Shown here in pieces: positions 47,024 to 55,045 of a stretch of DNA of 64,000 nucleotides; position 1 is the first letter of the stretch; every line of letters starts with the position of its first letter. A program made the translations under genes and the position numbers. Location of the stretch: positions 1 to 64,000 of the forward strand of contig NZ_JALHRX010000009.1 in the NCBI RefSeq assembly GCF_023952475.1. The letters are read 5' to 3'. Under the pieces are notes generated by a model. It worked only from the letters and a program-made list of their open reading frames with translations. It searched no databases and had not been told where the DNA came from. Source of the stretch: Cupriavidus sp. WGlv3 (GTDB taxonomy: Bacteria > Pseudomonadota > Gammaproteobacteria > Burkholderiales > Burkholderiaceae).

Positions 47024-47859
47024 GCCGGGAACCGTTCGGGGATCAGGTTGAGCAGCAACAGCTCGCGCAGCTGCGCGGCCTGCGCCGGGGTCAGCGCTGC
47101 CGGCGACAACGCCGCCAGCCGCAGGGGAAACTTGCGCTGCAGCGCCTGCAGCAGCGGCGCCGCGTGCTCCGCGTGGGGCGCCGCGGCGGCCATGAGCCCG
47201 CACAACAGCCGATAGCCGCGCTCGGCCATCAGCCGGCCGGCGCCGGCCGGATGCGCGCGCAGCGGCGCCAGGTTCATCGGCAGCGCCGGCAGCGCCGGCA
47301 CGCGCTTCAGGATAAAGGCGACGGCGTGGCGATCGAGCCGGCGCGCGGCGCGGCGCATCGCGCGCGGCGCGCTGCCGATCAGCGGCGCCGCCAGGGCACC
47401 GGGCAGCGGCGCGATGCTGTCGGCCAGCTGCGCCGGCAGCATGCGGCGCTCGCTGGCAAAGCCCGCCTGGTGCACCGCCAGGCCGAGCCACCACGCCAGC
47501 AGGCGCAGGTCGCTGCGCGGCATCAGCACCAGCCGTGCCAGCGAGGGCGGCGCCTCGAGCAGGAGGTGGATCACGGCGTCACGAGCGGCGTCCGCGCCGG
47601 CCAGGCCCAGCGGCTGCGCCAGCACGTCGGCGGCGGCGGGGCCGAAGCGCCCCGCGCGGCGCCACGCCAGCGGCCAGTCGGCCGGCAGCCAGCTGGGATG
47701 CAGATGCGTCAGCGGCCGCTGCAACAGGTCCGCCACCACGCGCGCCAGCGCCGGATCCGGCAACGCCGGCGGCGCCGGCGCCAGTGCGGCAGCCAGCGCG
47801 CCGGGCAGGTAGGCGCCAGGCGCGGCCTCGGCGGCGGCAACGGTGGATGGCGCCGTCAA
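47005..47859 (-). CDS. sctK: T3SS sorting-platform protein SctK (HrpB4/YscK position)
   Basis: A helical, Ala/Leu-rich protein of about 284 residues. Sequence motifs are weak; identity rests on its place between sctJ and sctL and on size. The start is uncertain: a TTG that overlaps the sctJ stop (TTGA) fits the tight coupling seen elsewhere in this operon, while an ATG at 47916 would overlap sctJ by 61 nt and add 19 residues. Confidence 0.7.
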   Translation of the reverse strand: MTAPSTVAAAEAAPGAYLPGALAAALAPAPPALPDPALARVVADLLQRPLTHLHPSWLPADWPLAWRRAGRFGPAAADVLAQPLGLAGADAARDAVIHLLLEAPPSLARLVLMPRSDLRLLAWWLGLAVHQAGFASERRMLPAQLADSIAPLPGALAAPLIGSAPRAMRRAARRLDRHAVAFILKRVPALPALPMNLAPLRAHPAGAGRLMAERGYRLLCGLMAAAAPHAEHAAPLLQALQRKFPLRLAALSPAALTPAQAAQLRELLLLNLIPERFPAWHWLF

Positions 47860-48653
47860 TTGGCGCTCCGCGGCGCGCCGCGCCGCTGCGGCCAGCGCAG
47901 CACGCCGCGCTGCCATGCCACCACGGCCGCCACGGCCAGTGCAATCGCCACCGCCGCGCCGACCGCGATCGCGGCGAAGCGTCCGACCGCAAAGCCGGCC
48001 GCCGGCCTCGGTGCGCCCGCCTGCGGCGCGAACGGGCGCGCCTCGACCAGCGACAGCGACACGTTGTCGTGGGTCACCCCTTCGATGCTGTGCGCCACCA
48101 TGTCCTTGACGGTCGGCACCAGCAGGCGCAGGTCGGTATCGGCGCGGTGCTTGATGAACACCGCCGCCGACGACGGCCGGATCTTGTCCGAGAGCGGATC
48201 GGTGGCGGGGATCACCACATGCACGCGCGCGGTGACCACGCCGTCGATATTGCGCAGCGTTTCCGACAGCTCCTGCGACAGCGCGAAGATATAGCGCATC
48301 CGTTCCTCGGTCGGCGTCGCCACCAGTCCCTGCTTCTGGAACACCTGCCCCAGCGAGGCAAAGCGTTCGCCCGGCAGGCCTTCGCTGCGCAGGATCTCCA
48401 GCGCGGCGGGCAATTGCGATTCCTCGACGCGCACGCGCCACTGACCCTCGCCCGTGCCGCCGCTGGTGTCGGCGCGCGCCTTTTCCGCATCGATGCCCTC
48501 GGCGGTCAGCGCGGCCAGCACCTGGTTGGCCTCGGGTTCGTTCAGCGACGCGTACAGGTCGACCTTGCATGCGGCCAGCGCCAGCGCCATCAGCGCCGGC
48601 GCCAGCCGGGCCGCGCGCGCAAGGCGCCGGCACAGCGGTGGCGTGGGCATCAT
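47856..48653 (-). CDS. sctJ: T3SS inner-ring lipoprotein SctJ
   Basis: A 265-residue periplasmic ring protein of the YscJ/PrgK family. Seen: lipoprotein signal ending LALAAC, then KVDLYASLNEPEANQVLAAL, GLPGERFASLGQVF, VHVVIPATDPLSDK and a C-terminal membrane segment (about 222-245). The start codon overlaps the end of sctI (ATGATG). Confidence 0.94.
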   Translation of the reverse strand: MMPTPPLCRRLARAARLAPALMALALAACKVDLYASLNEPEANQVLAALTAEGIDAEKARADTSGGTGEGQWRVRVEESQLPAALEILRSEGLPGERFASLGQVFQKQGLVATPTEERMRYIFALSQELSETLRNIDGVVTARVHVVIPATDPLSDKIRPSSAAVFIKHRADTDLRLLVPTVKDMVAHSIEGVTHDNVSLSLVEARPFAPQAGAPRPAAGFAVGRFAAIAVGAAVAIALAVAAVVAWQRGVLRWPQRRGAPRSAN

Positions 48654-49120
48654 TGCTGGTTCTTCAGCAGGCTGTTGAACAGGTTGGTGCCGGCGCTGCC
48701 GATGCTGGAGGTCACGTGGATCGACGAGAACAGCTCCAGCGACTGCGTCTGCAGCAGCATGGCCTGGTAGACCACCTCGCTGGTGCTGCCCTGGTAGATC
48801 GACGCGAACATGCCGTCGCGCAGTTCCTGCAGGCGCGCGGCCTGGCGCGCCGATTCCTCGCCGGCCGAGACATAGCTGGCGCGGATGGCGTTACCGAGCG
48901 TGGTCGAAGTGGGGTCTGCTGCCTGGCTCACGTGCGCGGTGCGCGAGCCATCGGCGGCGCGGCCCTGCTGGACCATCTGCGCGAACTGCCGGGCATCGGC
49001 CGGGTCGGGCTGCGCGGCGGGGGCCGCGGCCGGCGACTGGTGCGCGGCAACGGTGGCGCTGTCGGGCGCGGCGCCGGCGGCGGTGGTCGTGGCGGCTATG
49101 GCGGCGGTCGGGTCCATCAT
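48650..49120 (-). CDS. sctI: T3SS inner-rod protein SctI
   Basis: A 156-residue protein. The first 80 residues are Ala/Thr/Pro-rich and unstructured. The C-terminus (YQAMLLQTQSLELFSSIHVT, NLFNSLLKNQQ) matches the amphipathic rod-forming end of YscI/HrpB-type proteins. Start at MMDPTAA because AAGGAGAG precedes it. It is longer than typical family members at its N-terminus. It lies between the small needle-like gene and sctJ, the usual place. Confidence 0.75.
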   Translation of the reverse strand: MMDPTAAIAATTTAAGAAPDSATVAAHQSPAAAPAAQPDPADARQFAQMVQQGRAADGSRTAHVSQAADPTSTTLGNAIRASYVSAGEESARQAARLQELRDGMFASIYQGSTSEVVYQAMLLQTQSLELFSSIHVTSSIGSAGTNLFNSLLKNQQ

Positions 49121-49179
49121 GGCTCTCCTTGCAAAGCGTTGGGCGCCCCGGCAAGCCGGGGCGCATGGCATGCCTGCCG

Positions 49180-49380
49180 TCAGTTGGTGCGCGAGGTCTG
49201 CTTGACGTCCTGCATCGCGCCCTGGACCAGGTTGGCCTTCTGCGTGTTGTGGGCCATCTCGCTGCTGACCACCGCGTTCTGGCGCGTCAGCGTGTCCTGC
49301 AGGCCCAGGATGTTCACCGAGAACTCCTGTGCTTTCTGCTGGATTTCCTGCATCTTGGCATTGAGGTCGACTTCAGCCAT
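49180..49380 (-). CDS. sctF: Small helical T3SS needle-like protein (SctF candidate)
   Basis: A 66-residue protein made of two helical halves, polar and Gln-rich, with no Cys or Trp. The start at MAEVDLNAKM is set by GAAGGAG upstream. Position between sctD and sctI and the helix-turn-helix character fit the needle subunit, but it is shorter than the usual 80 or so residues and I see no W-x-P-type turn, so the call is positional. Confidence 0.6.
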   Translation of the reverse strand: MAEVDLNAKMQEIQQKAQEFSVNILGLQDTLTRQNAVVSSEMAHNTQKANLVQGAMQDVKQTSRTN

Positions 49381-49485
49381 GACAATCTCCTTCAGGTAGG
49401 TTGGCGTCATACACCTGCCCTCCGGGGGCAAGCGGCATCTGCGCCCGCGGGCGCAAATCCTGTGGCACGGCGCGCGCGTGCGCCG

Positions 49486-50622
49486 TCATCGCCGTGCCTG
49501 CGGCGGCACCGGGCTGTCCTTCAGCACCACGCCGTCCGCGTCGATCCGTTCGATCTCGGCGCCGTTCTTCAGCACCGCGCCTTCGAAATAGCGCGCGCCG
49601 TTGGCCAGCTGCACCGAGCGCGTGCCGTTGCCGTCCTCGGTGATGCTGACCACGCGCGCGGGAAACACGCCCTGCCAGTTCTCCATGTGGCCGTCGCGCA
49701 CCTGCCGGCGCCGGCTGTCGGCGGTCTCGCGGTAATCGATCTTGTCGGACACCAGCACGCCCGGGTGCAGGTCCTCGATCACGCGCCGCACCTTGTCGCG
49801 CCCGTGCACCGGGTCGGCGGTGCCGCTCAGCAGCACGCGGCCCTGGCCCTGGTAGGCGATGCCCACGCCGGGCTCGTCCAGATAGCGCTGGATATGCTCG
49901 ATCAGGTCGTCGGCCGAACGCACCTGCTGCTGCACGCCGCGGCCGAACGGCGCCAGCGCCTGCACGATGCGCTGCCGGTCCACGCGCGAATTGACGAAGC
50001 CCTTGACCGTGACCGTGCCGTTGGGCAGCGACACCACCTCCAGTTCCGGATACGCCGCCACGGTCTTGCGCACCGCCGCGGGGTCGGCCTGCTGCGTGCG
50101 CGGCGCGAGCCCGCCGTTGGCATAGGTGGCGGCGAGCCAGCCGGCCCCGACCAGCCCCACCACCCCGGCCACGCCCAGTGCCGCCAGCAGCGCGCGCCCG
50201 GGCCGGCGCCCGTCTTGCTGCTGTGCGTCGGCATCGCGCGCGGCGCGCCGGCCGGATTCGGCCCAGGCAAAGAGCGTGTCGGTGGCCTCCGACACGCCCG
50301 GCTGCGCCCGCAGCAATTCCACGTCGAGCGCGCCGATGGTGAGGATGTCGCCGCCTGCCAGCGCGAATGCGCGCTGCGTGGTGGCGCGGCCATTGACGTT
50401 GACCGCGGCCTCGCCGACGCGCTCGGCCGATACCGCCAGCTCGCCCACGTTCAGCACCAGGTGGCGCGGCTGCACCTCGGCGCCGGGCACGCTGATGTCC
50501 ACGTCGGCCGCGGTGCCGAGCACATTGGCGCCGCGCCGCAGCGTGACCTGGCGGCCGTAGACGTCGCCGCCGAGAAAGCGCAGCGTCCAGCCGGAAGCGT
50601 GAGAATCGCGCAGGTCCGCCAT
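49486..50622 (-). CDS. sctD: T3SS inner-ring protein SctD
   Basis: A 378-residue single-pass protein. Residues about 10-95 form an FHA-like cytoplasmic domain (LRRGANVLGTAADVDISVPG), a membrane segment lies at about 140-165 (ALLAALGVAGVVGLVGAGWL), and the rest is periplasmic with ring-building repeats (VSLPNGTVTVKGFVNSRVD). The start codon shares a base with the sctC stop (TGATG), so the two ring proteins are translationally coupled. Confidence 0.9.
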   Translation of the reverse strand: MADLRDSHASGWTLRFLGGDVYGRQVTLRRGANVLGTAADVDISVPGAEVQPRHLVLNVGELAVSAERVGEAAVNVNGRATTQRAFALAGGDILTIGALDVELLRAQPGVSEATDTLFAWAESGRRAARDADAQQQDGRRPGRALLAALGVAGVVGLVGAGWLAATYANGGLAPRTQQADPAAVRKTVAAYPELEVVSLPNGTVTVKGFVNSRVDRQRIVQALAPFGRGVQQQVRSADDLIEHIQRYLDEPGVGIAYQGQGRVLLSGTADPVHGRDKVRRVIEDLHPGVLVSDKIDYRETADSRRRQVRDGHMENWQGVFPARVVSITEDGNGTRSVQLANGARYFEGAVLKNGAEIERIDADGVVLKDSPVPPQARR

Positions 50623-52367
50623 CAGCTCATCCCCGGGATCACCAGGCGCGGCGTCAGCAGGTAAAAGCGCTCCATGTTGTTCTGGCGCTTCTCCTGGTAC
50701 TTGAACAGGTTGCCGATGATCGGCACGTCCTGCAGCAGCGGCACGCCGGACGAGGCGTTGATCTTTTCTTCGGTGGTGTAGCCGGCGATCAGCAGGCTCT
50801 TGCCCTCTTCCACCATCGCCTGGGTGGTGATGGAGCGGCGCCGCACCACCGGAATGCGGTCGACGGTCTCGCCGGACAGGTTGCCGTCGGCGATGTCGAT
50901 GGTCAGCATCACCGCGCGGCTCTGCTGTTCGTCCACCACCAGCGGGGTCACGCGCACCGCCGTGCCGGCGGTGACGTTGAACAGGCCCGCATCCTGGAAG
51001 CCGTCGACGCGCACATAGAATTCCTGCAGATTCTCCAGCGCGGCCTCGGTATTGTCGAGCGTCAGCACCTTGGGCCGCGCGACGAAGTTGGCCTGCCCGC
51101 GCTCGGCCAGCGCCTTGACGCGCGTGAGCAGGTAGCGGGTCACGTCGCTGCCGATGGCGCCGGTGAACTGCAGGCCGCTGCCGATGGTCGCCGCAGTGGT
51201 GCCGGCCTCGTTGGCGAGATTGCCGAAGCTCAGCCCGGCGTTGCCGTTGCCGCCGCCGAGCTGCAGGTCGACATGGGGCGTATGCAGGCGCCAGTCGACC
51301 CCCAGGCTGTCCAGGTCGGCCTGGCTGATGTCCATGATGGTGACCTCGATCTCCACCAGCCGCGGCTTGACGTCGAGCGATTCGATCAGGCGCCGGTACT
51401 GCGCCATCTTGTCCGGGGTGTCGCGCACGATCACCGCATTGAGGCGGGTATCGGCCTGGAACTGCGGCAGCTGGCCGCTGCCCCAGTTGTTCTGCATGCC
51501 AAGGCCCAGGCCGACGCCACCGCCGCCCCTGGCGTCGAGCATCTGCGACGGGTCCGCGCTCGGGATGCCCCCGCCACCGCCGCCCTCGCCCATGCGCAGC
51601 TGGGCCTGGCGCGTGGCGCCGCGGCTGGTGCCCAGGCTGGGGCCGGTGCCGGTGGCCAGCGTGCGGTTGCGCCCGTACAGGTTGCGCAGCACCGTGACCA
51701 CGCCGGGCACGGTCATCTCCTTGCCGGCGCGGTTGATGCGGAAGTCCGAGGCCCACGAGTACTTGAGCGGGAACAGCTGGATCTCGGCGCGCTCGTCGGC
51801 GATGGAGCGGTCGTCGACCGCGCGCACGGCGGCGCGCACGGTCTCGACGTAGCGCTTGGGCCCCGACACCATCAGCGTGCCTTCCGCATCGTTGATGGTG
51901 ATGGGATAGCGCGAGTCAGGCACCTGCATGCGCTCGAGCGAATCGCGCAGGCGCGGGCCGGAGCCGCGCGCGATCGGCAGCACCTCGCTGCGCGCCTCGC
52001 TGGCGACGTCGATATAGAGTAGCGAACCGTCGTAGTAGTAGGTCAGCCCGAACATCGAGCACACGCTCTTGAGCACGTGCTGCGCGGATTCATTGAACTT
52101 GCCGCTGATGGTCCCTTCGACCTTGGGATCGATCACCGCGGTGGTGCCCTGCGAGGCGGTCAGCTCGCGCAGGAAGTCCGCCAGCCGCTTGTCGCTGGCC
52201 GAGGCCTGGAACGGCTTGTTGGGCCAGCGCAGGTCCGCCGCGCGCGCCGGCTGCGTGCCGCCCAGCAGCGCGCATGCCAGGCACAGCAGCCCTGCAGCGG
52301 TGCGCCATGCCGGCAAGCGCGTGGCGCGGCCAGTCGATCCGTGTTCCCCGTGGTACCCCAGCATCAT
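50622..52367 (-). CDS. sctC: T3SS outer-membrane secretin SctC
   Basis: A 581-residue secretin. A signal peptide ends near residue 43 (ACALLGGTQPARA), followed by N-domains (ASDKRLADFLRELTASQGTT, FNESAQHVLKSVCSMFGL) and the C-terminal secretin core (VEIEVTIMDISQADLDSLGV, EEGKSLLIAGYTTEE, VPIIGNLFKYQEK). A Gly-rich loop (around residues 255-295) interrupts the middle. No clear ribosome site precedes the double ATG. It forms the outer-membrane pore with SctD and SctJ below it. Confidence 0.95.
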   Translation of the reverse strand: MMLGYHGEHGSTGRATRLPAWRTAAGLLCLACALLGGTQPARAADLRWPNKPFQASASDKRLADFLRELTASQGTTAVIDPKVEGTISGKFNESAQHVLKSVCSMFGLTYYYDGSLLYIDVASEARSEVLPIARGSGPRLRDSLERMQVPDSRYPITINDAEGTLMVSGPKRYVETVRAAVRAVDDRSIADERAEIQLFPLKYSWASDFRINRAGKEMTVPGVVTVLRNLYGRNRTLATGTGPSLGTSRGATRQAQLRMGEGGGGGGIPSADPSQMLDARGGGGVGLGLGMQNNWGSGQLPQFQADTRLNAVIVRDTPDKMAQYRRLIESLDVKPRLVEIEVTIMDISQADLDSLGVDWRLHTPHVDLQLGGGNGNAGLSFGNLANEAGTTAATIGSGLQFTGAIGSDVTRYLLTRVKALAERGQANFVARPKVLTLDNTEAALENLQEFYVRVDGFQDAGLFNVTAGTAVRVTPLVVDEQQSRAVMLTIDIADGNLSGETVDRIPVVRRRSITTQAMVEEGKSLLIAGYTTEEKINASSGVPLLQDVPIIGNLFKYQEKRQNNMERFYLLTPRLVIPGMS

Positions 52368-52423
52368 GTCAGTTTGCTTGTCCGTTGTTCCTGCGTGGTT
52401 GCCTGCGCATCGCTTCCGCCTCG

Positions 52424-52690
52424 TTAAAGAAAGGTCAGCATGGTTTGCAGCGCGCGCTGCGCGAAGCGCATCACCTCGCCGCCCAGCCAGCCGCCCAGCA
52501 GCACCAGCGACACCAGCACCGCGATCAGCCGCGCCGAGGTGCCGATGCTCTGGTCCTGGATCTGCGTCACCGCCTGCAGCACCGCCACCACCAGCGCCAC
52601 CAGCGTGCCGATCAGCACCACCGGCAGCGTGACCCACAGCACCACCAGCAGCGCCTGGCGCGTGATGTCGAGGATGGTGTCGGCGCCCAT
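52424..52690 (-). CDS. sctS: T3SS export-apparatus protein SctS
   Basis: An 88-residue protein with two membrane segments (ALLVVLWVTLPVVLIGTLVA and LIAVLVSLVLLGGWLGGEVM) joined by the conserved AVTQIQDQSI loop of the FliQ/YscS family. It starts one base after the sctV stop. Confidence 0.93.
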   Translation of the reverse strand: MGADTILDITRQALLVVLWVTLPVVLIGTLVALVVAVLQAVTQIQDQSIGTSARLIAVLVSLVLLGGWLGGEVMRFAQRALQTMLTFL

Positions 52691-52691
52691 C

Positions 52692-54842
52692 TCACTCTCC
52701 GGCCGGGTTCTGGATCCAGCCCACCGGCACCAGCGTCACGTCTTCATCGACCTCCTGGTACGACAGCACCGGGATGCGCGGCGCGACTGGCTCGATCAGC
52801 CGCTTGATATAGCGGCGCACGTCGACGCTGACCACCACCACCACGCGGGCGGCGCCGGCACCGCCCGCCGCGCCCGCCTTTTCGGCGGCCTGCTCCAGCA
52901 GCACGCGCAGCTGCTCGCGGATATCGCGGGTGACGTCGTGGCTGAGCAGCAGCAGGTTGCCGCGCGCGGCCTTCTCGATCGCGCCCTGCACGCGCGCTTC
53001 CAGCGCGGGCTCGAACAGCACCGCGTCGAGCGAGCGGTTGGCGCCGACATGGCGGCTGGTGATCAGGCGCCCCAGGTCCACCCGCACCAGCTCGGTCAGC
53101 GCGATCGCATCGGTTTCCTTGGGGGCCCAGGTGACCAGGCTCTCGAAGATGGTGCGCAGGTTGCGGATCGGCACGCCCTCCTGCAGCAGCCGGCGCAGCA
53201 CGTCGGTGACGCGCTGCAGCGGCACCACGCGCGCCAGCTCCATGACAAGATCCGGCGCTTCGGCCTGGATCACGTGGATCATCGATTGCACGTCCTGGAT
53301 GCCCAGCAGCGGCGCCGCATGCTGCTTGATGACCGCGCCCACGTGCACCGCCAGCACCTCCTCGCACGACAGCGTGCGCACGCTGTCGGCGGCGCCAGGC
53401 TCGGCCGGCACCCACACCACTTCCTGGAACGGGCCGAACGGCGCGCCGGCCTCGGCCACGCCCTGGTCGACACGTGCGCGGGCACCGGGCTCCAGCAGCC
53501 GCTTGCCGGGGCGCAGCACGCCCCCGGACGCCACCACGTCCTGCACGCGGATGGCATAGGCATCGCGCTCGGCCAGCGCGCGGTGCTGGATGCGCAGCCG
53601 CGGGAACACCATGCCGAGTTCGGCCTCGACTTCGCCCTTGGCGGTGGTCATGCGCTGCTCGAACAGCCGCAGGTCGATACGCCCGCGCAGCGCCTGGTCC
53701 AGCTCCAGCGCCAGCGCCGGCGCCACCGCGGCCTGGGTGCCGGCCGCCGCCGCGCCCTCGTCCGCATCGGCCATCTCAATCCAGGTGACGGTGCCGGTGC
53801 TGCGCTGCGCGCGGCGCAGCAGCAGGTAGCCGCCGCCGGCCACCACCAGCGCCATCAGGCCGAAGGTCCACTTGGGAAAGCCCGGCACCACCACGAACAC
53901 CGCAATGGCCAGGCCCGATACCACCAGCGCCTTGGGCTGTGCCAGGAGCTGCTTGCCGATGACCTCACCCAGGTTGGGCGAGCGGGTGCGTTCTTCATCG
54001 GACGAGACCCGCGTGATCACCACCCCGGCCGCGATCGAGACCAGCAGCGACGGGATCTGCGACACCATGCCGTCGCCGATGGTGAGGATGGCGTAGCGCT
54101 GCAGCGCCTCGCCGATGCTCATGTCCTTCATCAGCGTGCCGATGGTGATGCCCGCCAGGATATTGACCAGCGCGATCACCACGCCGGCGATAGCATCGCC
54201 CTTGACGAACTTCATCGCCCCGTCCATGGCGCCATGCAGCTGGCATTCCTGCTCGAGCGCGCGGCGGCGCTCTTGCGCCTGCCCGGCGGTGATGGTGCCG
54301 GCGCGCACGTCGGCGTCGATGCTCATCTGCTTGCCCGGCATCGCATCCAGCGCGAAGCGCGCCCCCACCTCGGCCACGCGCTCCGAGCCCTTGGCGATGA
54401 CGATGAACTGCACGATGGCGATGATCAGGAACACCACGCCGCCGACTACCACGTTGTTGCCGACGATCAGCTTGCCGAAGGTATCGATGATGTGGCCCGC
54501 GTCGGCATGCAGCAGGATCAGCTTGGTCGAGGCAATGTTCAGCGACAGCCGGAACAGCGTGGTGAACAGCAGCAGCGACGGGAACGTCGACAGCGACAGC
54601 GCCGACGGGATATAGGTGGCGACGATCAGCAGCGTCAGGCTCATGCCCAGGTTGATCGTCAGCAGCAGGTCCAGCAGGAAGGTCGGCAGCGGCAGCACGA
54701 ACAGCGCGATCACGGCAAACAGCAGCAGCGTCAGCGCCAGGTCTGCCTGGCGCGACGCCGCCGCCGCCATCTGCTGCAGCCCCGGCGCGCCCGGGCCGAG
54801 GCCGCGCGGGAACGCTGGGAGGTTTGCCGGGAGTTTCGCCAT
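52692..54842 (-). CDS. sctV: T3SS export-gate protein SctV, first gene of the operon
   Basis: A 716-residue member of the FlhA/YscV family. The first 330 residues hold seven or eight membrane segments and the FHIPEP-region sequence (ATYIPSALSLSTFPSLLLF, TTLFRLSLNIASTKLILL); the remainder is the cytoplasmic nonameric ring domain. The start at MAKLPANL is set by AAGGA. It heads the minus-strand operon sctV-S-C-D-F-I-J-K-L-N-O-T-U, with an operator copy 58 nt upstream and a -10-like TACACT between. Confidence 0.96.
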   Translation of the reverse strand: MAKLPANLPAFPRGLGPGAPGLQQMAAAASRQADLALTLLLFAVIALFVLPLPTFLLDLLLTINLGMSLTLLIVATYIPSALSLSTFPSLLLFTTLFRLSLNIASTKLILLHADAGHIIDTFGKLIVGNNVVVGGVVFLIIAIVQFIVIAKGSERVAEVGARFALDAMPGKQMSIDADVRAGTITAGQAQERRRALEQECQLHGAMDGAMKFVKGDAIAGVVIALVNILAGITIGTLMKDMSIGEALQRYAILTIGDGMVSQIPSLLVSIAAGVVITRVSSDEERTRSPNLGEVIGKQLLAQPKALVVSGLAIAVFVVVPGFPKWTFGLMALVVAGGGYLLLRRAQRSTGTVTWIEMADADEGAAAAGTQAAVAPALALELDQALRGRIDLRLFEQRMTTAKGEVEAELGMVFPRLRIQHRALAERDAYAIRVQDVVASGGVLRPGKRLLEPGARARVDQGVAEAGAPFGPFQEVVWVPAEPGAADSVRTLSCEEVLAVHVGAVIKQHAAPLLGIQDVQSMIHVIQAEAPDLVMELARVVPLQRVTDVLRRLLQEGVPIRNLRTIFESLVTWAPKETDAIALTELVRVDLGRLITSRHVGANRSLDAVLFEPALEARVQGAIEKAARGNLLLLSHDVTRDIREQLRVLLEQAAEKAGAAGGAGAARVVVVVSVDVRRYIKRLIEPVAPRIPVLSYQEVDEDVTLVPVGWIQNPAGE

Positions 54843-54900
54843 CGTCCTTGCCGGTGGGATCAGTGGGCGCAGTGTATGGCCGGCCCCGCACAGCGACCAG

Positions 54901-54916
54901 TACCGAGGATTCGTAG
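54901..54916 (-). promoter_or_regulatory. Operator copy of the sctV promoter (TACCGAGGATTCGTAG)
   Basis: 58 nt before the sctV start. A minus-strand -10-like TACACT (54876-54871) is centred 35 bp from the operator centre, a geometry expected for an activator bound near -44. Confidence 0.7.
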
Positions 54917-54971
54917 CGCGCGCCGCACATCCGGCCTGCACGGCCGGCGCCGGGCGGTTTTGCGCGCCGGC

Positions 54972-54987
54972 CTACAAGGCCTCGTAG
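54972..54987 (+). promoter_or_regulatory. Operator copy of the sctQ promoter (CTACAAGGCCTCGTAG)
   Basis: 58 nt before the sctQ start, mirror-image to the sctV copy. A -10-like TTATCG (55011-55016) is centred 34 bp from the operator centre. Confidence 0.7.
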
Positions 54988-55045
54988 TGGACGTGGCTGC
55001 ACCCCGCTGCTTATCGTTGCGTCTCGAGCAACCGAGCCTCCCAAC

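Noticed and set aside
54843..55045. TTCG-N16-TTCG (PIP/hrpII) box for the sct promoters
   Set aside because: No properly spaced TTCG pair is present; the palindromic CTACG..CGTAG sites explain the region better.
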